NCBI GenBank assembly: GCA_947631875.1 | Contig: CANRMV010000052.1 | Coordinates: forward strand, 1-7,623 | Reading direction: 5' to 3' | From: an uncultured Clostridia bacterium | Lineage (GTDB): Bacteria; Bacillota; Clostridia; Christensenellales; UBA1242 | DNA: 7,623 nucleotides | Part shown: in pieces, positions 5,351 through 7,623 of the stretch | How positions within the stretch are numbered: the first letter of the stretch is position 1 | Layout of the letters: the number at the start of each line of letters is the position of its first letter | Program-made: the position numbers and the translations under genes | The notes under the pieces: model-generated | Databases searched by the model: none | The model's input: the letters and a program-made list of their open reading frames with translations, nothing else | Told to the model about the DNA's origin: nothing

Positions 5351-5688
5351 TCTCCAGCCTCCTCAATTCGCACTTTGGCTGGATGGCAAGTTTTAAGATT
5401 GCAAAGTCCTATGATAAAATCCGCCTTTGTTTTATGTATGAACAAAGTTGCTAACAACAGACTGTTTGTGAATGTATGGTCATTCAATTTTGATAAATAT
5501 TCGCCTTTTTCGTTCTTAATTACCCACGCCTCAGCAGCATCATCCTCACAGTCCTCAATTTTTCCAAGTTTCTCGCAAGCAAGTTTAAACTGTGCCATCA
5601 ACTGCTCTCTTGCTTCCTCGTCACTTTGTGGTTCGTCAAGTTTAAGCGCGTAGCCATTTTTGGTTTTAATCGTCAATCTTTCTTTCAT
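5347..5688 (-). CDS. Small phage-type hypothetical protein, 113 residues
   Basis: Read from the ATG at 5688, which follows GGAGG by 6 nt; the longer open frame to 5724 lacks a ribosome site. The start MKERLTIKTKNGYALKL followed by a helix ending EKLGKIEDCED resembles small proteins common in phages of Bacillota, which begin with an (E)RLT strand and end in a short helix with a 'YED'-like motif. This resemblance is from memory of the pattern. The second half (AWVIKNEKGEYLSKL... LLLATLFIHKTKADFIIGLC... PAKVRIEEAGE) looks like a separate alpha/beta domain whose strand-helix-strand order is also familiar from short phage proteins. It has no membrane helix and no catalytic motif. It overlaps the upstream gene by 23 bp and the methyltransferase by ATGA, indicating tight coupling. 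The function is unknown. Confidence 0.78.
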   Translation of the reverse strand: MKERLTIKTKNGYALKLDEPQSDEEAREQLMAQFKLACEKLGKIEDCEDDAAEAWVIKNEKGEYLSKLNDHTFTNSLLLATLFIHKTKADFIIGLCNLKTCHPAKVRIEEAGE

Positions 5689-5929
5689 CGATAACCTCCA
5701 CCTTCTTCCTTTCTCTGCGCTCATCTAAATATTTAAAAAACATTTTTGCTAGTTGATATGGTGCAAAAAAGGTGAAAATTTCCAAAACAATCAGCATCCA
5801 AATAACAAATTCTGGCAAAACTAAATGACCTGCTATGTAGATGCATAGTGACAAAACAATTATTTGAAATGTCAAGCTTGTCAATAAGGCCCTGTTTCTT
5901 TTTATCCATTCTTTAAATCTCATATTCAT
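5666..5929 (-). CDS. Small two-span membrane protein
   Basis: 87 residues. A basic N-terminus (MRFKEWIKRNR) leads into two membrane helices at about residues 14-36 and 41-61, joined by a very short turn (LPEF). A highly charged tail with YLDERRERKKVEVIDERKIDD follows. By the positive-inside rule both ends lie in the cytoplasm. AGGAG lies 6 nt before the ATG at 5929; a second ATG two codons on is less well placed. It overlaps both neighbours (17 bp and 23 bp). Its place among replication genes rules against a lysis cassette. It may help attach replication to the membrane or alter the host envelope, but no family is recognised. Confidence 0.78.
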   Translation of the reverse strand: MNMRFKEWIKRNRALLTSLTFQIIVLSLCIYIAGHLVLPEFVIWMLIVLEIFTFFAPYQLAKMFFKYLDERRERKKVEVIDERKIDD

Positions 5930-6185
5930 AATTCTCTCCTTTTAAAATTTCGTTTTCTTGTTGCAGTTCCGCAACCGTTCTTTTTAAAGAAACATTTTCT
6001 TCAATTAAAACTTCGTTTTGCTTTTGCAAGTTCACAAGTTTTGGAGTGTTCAATGTTTGTTTGTCAAATCTGAGTTCTAAGTAAAGGTCAACAACATCTC
6101 GCTTTTCAAGTGCCATAAGCCCTCGCCTCAGTGCATCCTCAGAAACAAAACTTCTAACCCTTTTGATTTCTTCTCTGGTTGCCAT
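5913..6185 (-). CDS. Small coiled-coil protein, 90 residues
   Basis: The start is taken at 6185 because GAGGAGG lies 8 nt before it; the open frame extends six codons further upstream without a site. Residues 1-45 form an amphipathic helical head (ATREEIKRVRSFVSEDALRRGLMALEKRDVVDLYLEL). Residues about 52-85 form a coiled coil with leucine/valine heptads (LVNLQKQNEVLIEENVSLKRTVAELQQENEIL), so it is likely a dimer or a partner-binding adaptor. No enzymatic motif is present. It shares 32 bp with the end of the upstream gene in another frame and 17 bp with the next gene. A DNA-binding head on a leucine zipper is possible but not shown. Confidence 0.75.
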   Translation of the reverse strand: MATREEIKRVRSFVSEDALRRGLMALEKRDVVDLYLELRFDKQTLNTPKLVNLQKQNEVLIEENVSLKRTVAELQQENEILKGENYEYEI

Positions 6186-6516
6186 ATCTTTTTTCCTCCT
6201 CAACTTTTGTCTTTTTCAAAAAGTCAATATCTGCATAGGTTTTTAAAGTTACCAAAAGGTCCTTTATTTCCGTTTGATTTGAAATTTCAATCTTCACAAA
6301 CGGACAGTCGGCCAATTTCTCAATTTGCTTGTCAAACGCATTCACAAGTTCGTTCACAAGTGTAGCCCACTGTTTCCGTCTTTCTGGCCCTCTGGACCTT
6401 TCTGGAAGGCCTTCCCAGAAGTCTGTTAAAAACTCCAAAGCCCTGTCAATGTCTTTGTCCTCGTGTGTCTTAACTCGACTCATATAATCTTTTAAAAAAT
6501 TGTATTTTGCACTCAT
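6154..6516 (-). CDS. Hypothetical helical protein, 120 residues
   Basis: The ATG at 6516 follows AAAGGAG by 7 nt; the longer frame to 6708 runs inside the replication gene and is not credible. The protein is charged and mainly helical, with no membrane span: NFLKDYMSRVKTHEDKDIDRALEFLTDFWEGL (residues 6-37), a basic turn (PERSRGPERRKQ, 38-49), another helix (WATLVNELVNAFDKQIEKL), a short strand pair (FVKIEISNQT) and a final helix. The last residues are very basic (RYGNQRRNQKG). I do not recognise a family. It is the second gene of the operon, 13 bp after the replication gene, so a replication accessory role (loader, single-strand-binding partner) is only a contextual guess. Confidence 0.75.
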   Translation of the reverse strand: MSAKYNFLKDYMSRVKTHEDKDIDRALEFLTDFWEGLPERSRGPERRKQWATLVNELVNAFDKQIEKLADCPFVKIEISNQTEIKDLLVTLKTYADIDFLKKTKVEEEKRYGNQRRNQKG

Positions 6517-6529
6517 CTTTTTTCTCCTT

Positions 6530-7237
6530 TTAAATTTCAATCTCGTCTGGATTTTGAAATACTGAATTATACTCTTCCCTTGAATAATTGTGCCTATTTG
6601 AAAGTTTTTTGATGTCGTCACTAAACTTTTCATATTTGCCAGCAATGATTTTTGTAGCGTTTTCCAAATACCAACGCAAACCGCCAAGATTTTGATTTTT
6701 CTCGGCATTCATTAAGTATTGTGGGCTTCTTTGAATGGCAAGCATAAGAGCGTTTAGGTCAACGTCCGGAAAGTCGGAAATTGTGCAGTTTATAGCTTGA
6801 TTTGGGCAGCACTCTTTGAAAGCATTGAGAAACCTTGCTTGAATTTCAGTCACCTTGCCCTGCTCAACCTCGCCAGAAGGCTTGTCTTTGGCTGTTGGCT
6901 CTCTTGACCTTCCCTCAACCTTTTCCTCGCTTTCGTCCTCGTCTGGTGGCTTAGATTTGCTTTTTTCTCTTTGCAATTTTGACCTATTTGCGTTATACTC
7001 ACATTTATCGTTGTATTTTTTTTCGTTGATATCCATATTGCTTTTGATAATATCAAAAATAATGCTTACTGCATAATTCATTTCTGGAACTGAGTCCTCG
7101 TCAGCATATTGTAGGATAGCATCAAACAAAGCAAGGCGGTCCGCATCTGTTAGCCTACTAATTCCAGACTTCATATTTTTAAAAAGTAAGATTGCAGGGG
7201 CTTTTCTTATTTTGGATGGTTTTTCTTCCTTAGACAT
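6530..7237 (-). CDS. Phage replication protein with DUF6291-like N-terminal domain
   Basis: 235 residues from the ATG at 7237, which follows AAAAGGAG by 5 nt; an in-frame earlier codon at 7261 has no such site. Residues about 14-82 (APAILLFKNMKSGISRLTDADRLALFDAILQYADEDSVPEMNYAVSIIFDIIKSNMDINEKKY) match the pattern I know for DUF6291, the N-terminal domain of many replication proteins in phages and prophages of Bacillota: a sequence of F/L-K-N/D, 'LFDAI..Y', 'VPE' and a helix ending in a run of K/N. Residues 83-130 are a low-complexity charged linker. Residues about 133-215 form a helical C-terminal domain ending in GLRWYLENATKIIAGKYEKF, a motif also common at the end of such proteins. It likely binds the origin or helps load the helicase; no helicase or nuclease motif is seen. 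It is the first gene of the operon, next to the 9-bp repeats. Confidence 0.82.
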   Translation of the reverse strand: MSKEEKPSKIRKAPAILLFKNMKSGISRLTDADRLALFDAILQYADEDSVPEMNYAVSIIFDIIKSNMDINEKKYNDKCEYNANRSKLQREKSKSKPPDEDESEEKVEGRSREPTAKDKPSGEVEQGKVTEIQARFLNAFKECCPNQAINCTISDFPDVDLNALMLAIQRSPQYLMNAEKNQNLGGLRWYLENATKIIAGKYEKFSDDIKKLSNRHNYSREEYNSVFQNPDEIEI

Positions 7238-7250
7238 TTGAACTCCTTTT

Positions 7251-7277
7251 AAGAGAGACAACTCTTATATCTCTCTT
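7251..7277 (-). promoter_or_regulatory. Leader hairpin just upstream of the replication gene's ribosome site
   Basis: AAGAGAGA (7251-7258) and TCTCTCTT (7270-7277) are perfect complements with an 11-nt loop. In the minus-strand transcript the stem ends only 2-4 nt before the AAAAGGAG ribosome site, so it could influence initiation on the replication gene. It may also be a protein site, since similar CT/GA blocks recur across this control region. Confidence 0.5.
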
Positions 7278-7328
7278 TTAATTTAGATTTTTTTATTTTA
7301 AATTTTATTTTTTTATTTTCTTTTAGGA

Positions 7329-7418
7329 ACAACTTTAACAACTTTAACAACTTTGACAACTTTAACAACTTTAACAACTTTGACAACTTTAACAACTTTG
7401 ACAACTTTAACAACTTTG
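7329..7418. repeat. Ten tandem 9-bp iteron-like repeats
   Basis: The 9-mer ACAACTTTR is repeated ten times without spacers. The only variation is the last base, which reads A,A,G,A,A,G,A,G,A,G. On the minus strand the unit is YAAAGTTGT. Near-perfect identity and strict 9-bp spacing favour a protein array-binding site, such as initiator iterons or a partition site, over an ageing satellite. Nine bases is shorter than typical plasmid iterons (about 17-22 bp) but puts one site on nearly each helical turn. The unit does not resemble the DnaA box. Confidence 0.88.
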
Positions 7419-7459
7419 AAAGCAAATCTTTTCTCTCTTAATCTCTCTGAGAGAGAAAA

Positions 7460-7551
7460 TCTCTCTTTTTTCTCTGTCTTTTTTTTCTCTCTCTCTTTGC
7501 TTCTTTCTCTCTCTTTTTTTTCTTGCTCTTTTTTCTCTCTATTTCTCTTCT
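7460..7551. repeat. Polypyrimidine/polypurine tract
   Basis: About 92 nt of almost pure C/T on the plus strand, with only four purines (7476, 7499, 7525, 7541). It is built of T-runs and CT repeats, and the minus strand is correspondingly almost pure A/G. Just before it, TCTCTCT (7442-7448) and AGAGAGA (7450-7456) form a perfect palindrome around one G. Such strand bias can favour triplex DNA, easy unwinding, or a leader RNA without structure. Confidence 0.8.
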
Positions 7552-7559
7552 AATTTTTC

Positions 7560-7588
7560 TTGACAATTTCGTATGTATTTGATATAAT
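7560..7588 (+). promoter_or_regulatory. Perfect-consensus sigma-A promoter firing rightwards
   Basis: TTGACA (7560-7565) and TATAAT (7583-7588) are both exact consensus with the ideal 17-bp spacer. Transcription would begin near 7595 and leave the window on the right. No plus-strand gene starts inside the window, so the target is a divergent gene or RNA just beyond the edge. Divergent to a replication operon, a repressor or a small control RNA would be usual. Confidence 0.85.
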
Positions 7589-7593
7589 TAAAA

Positions 7594-7617
7594 GAGATAT
7601 ATTCGAAAGCGTATCTC
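7594..7617 (+). promoter_or_regulatory. Inverted repeat at the start of the rightward transcript
   Basis: GAGATA (7594-7599) and TATCTC (7612-7617) are complementary with a 12-nt spacer, and the left arm coincides with the expected transcription start. It may be an operator for a repressor acting on the strong promoter, or a 5' hairpin protecting the RNA. The six-base arms are short, so the call is tentative. Confidence 0.4.
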
Positions 7618-7623
7618 ACTAGA

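Larger units (their letters stand above)
7238..7623. other. Non-coding control region, candidate replication origin
   Basis: 386 bp with no credible gene. Next to the replication gene lie a hairpin (7251-7277) and an A/T-only or nearly A/T-only block (about 7276-7324). Ten 9-bp direct repeats (7329-7418), a GA/CT palindrome (7442-7456), a polypyrimidine tract (7460-7551) and a divergent promoter (7560-7588) follow. Repeats beside an easily melted A/T block and an initiator gene are the usual parts of an iteron origin. The arrangement suits either replication control or a divergent switch region. No convincing sigma-A promoter for the minus operon could be placed here. Its transcript may start in the A/T block or to the right of the window. 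Confidence 0.6.

Noticed and set aside
6517..6708. N-terminal extension of the 120-aa protein into the replication gene
   Set aside because: The extension lies wholly within another strong gene and lacks a ribosome site. AAAGGAG before 6516 decides the start.
7329..7418. Repeat array as a CRISPR
   Set aside because: Units are 9 bp with no spacers and no cas genes are present. It is a simple tandem array.
7353..7553. 66-codon plus-strand open frame beginning with repeated Thr-Thr-Leu and continuing as Ser/Phe/Leu
   Set aside because: It is only the translation of the 9-bp repeats and the CT tract. There is no ribosome site and the composition is not protein-like.
1..7623. Mycoplasma-type genetic code, suggested by the high AT content
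   Set aside because: TGA serves as the stop in several overlapping gene junctions (4336, 4847, 5347) and TGG is used for Trp.

Overview
The window is AT-rich, compact and encoded almost wholly on the minus strand. Every minus-strand gene has a strong purine Shine-Dalgarno (AAAGGAG/GGAGG type), and genes are often joined by ATGA or TAATG overlaps. TGA is used as a stop and TGG for Trp, so the standard bacterial code applies and a Mycoplasma-type code is excluded. This fits a low-GC Bacillota host. The gene content fits the early region of a temperate phage or prophage, or a related mobile element: a DUF6291-like replication protein, a small phage-type SAM methyltransferase, many tiny proteins of unknown function, and a sigma-like regulator. 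No terminase, capsid, integrase, tRNA, rRNA or CRISPR array is visible.

Layout, read in transcription order from right to left. (a) 7238-7623 is a non-coding control region. It holds a perfect-consensus plus-strand promoter firing off the right edge, a polypyrimidine tract of about 92 nt, ten head-to-tail 9-bp repeats, an AT-rich block and a hairpin just before the first minus-strand ribosome site. It looks like an iteron-type replication origin or control region. (b) 7237-3098 is one tightly packed operon of ten genes: replication protein, three small proteins (one a two-span membrane protein), a 113-aa phage-type protein, a DPPH methyltransferase, a zinc-finger/coiled-coil protein, a 64-aa protein, a sigma/HTH-like regulator and a 70-aa HTH-like protein. 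(c) 2692-3097 is a 406-bp gap. It contains a 164-bp interrupted palindrome made of three arm pairs sharing one centre near 2990, a further arm that could pair alternatively, a strong GC-rich terminator hairpin, and a 27-bp palindrome overlapping a probable promoter. (d) 2691-1 is a second operon: a 50-aa ribbon-helix-helix regulator, a 69-aa hydrophobic protein, then three membrane-anchored proteins with large extramembrane domains. The last of these runs off the left edge and ends in a stretch like an InlB/Listeria-Bacteroides repeat.

Likely working: the replication protein and the adjacent repeats would drive element replication. The sigma-like protein at the operon's end would switch on a later gene set, as end-of-early-operon regulators do in many phages of Bacillota. 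The RHH protein probably controls the membrane/surface cassette from the palindrome over its own promoter. The function of that cassette is not recognised; it and the large palindrome are the two most interesting unknowns here.
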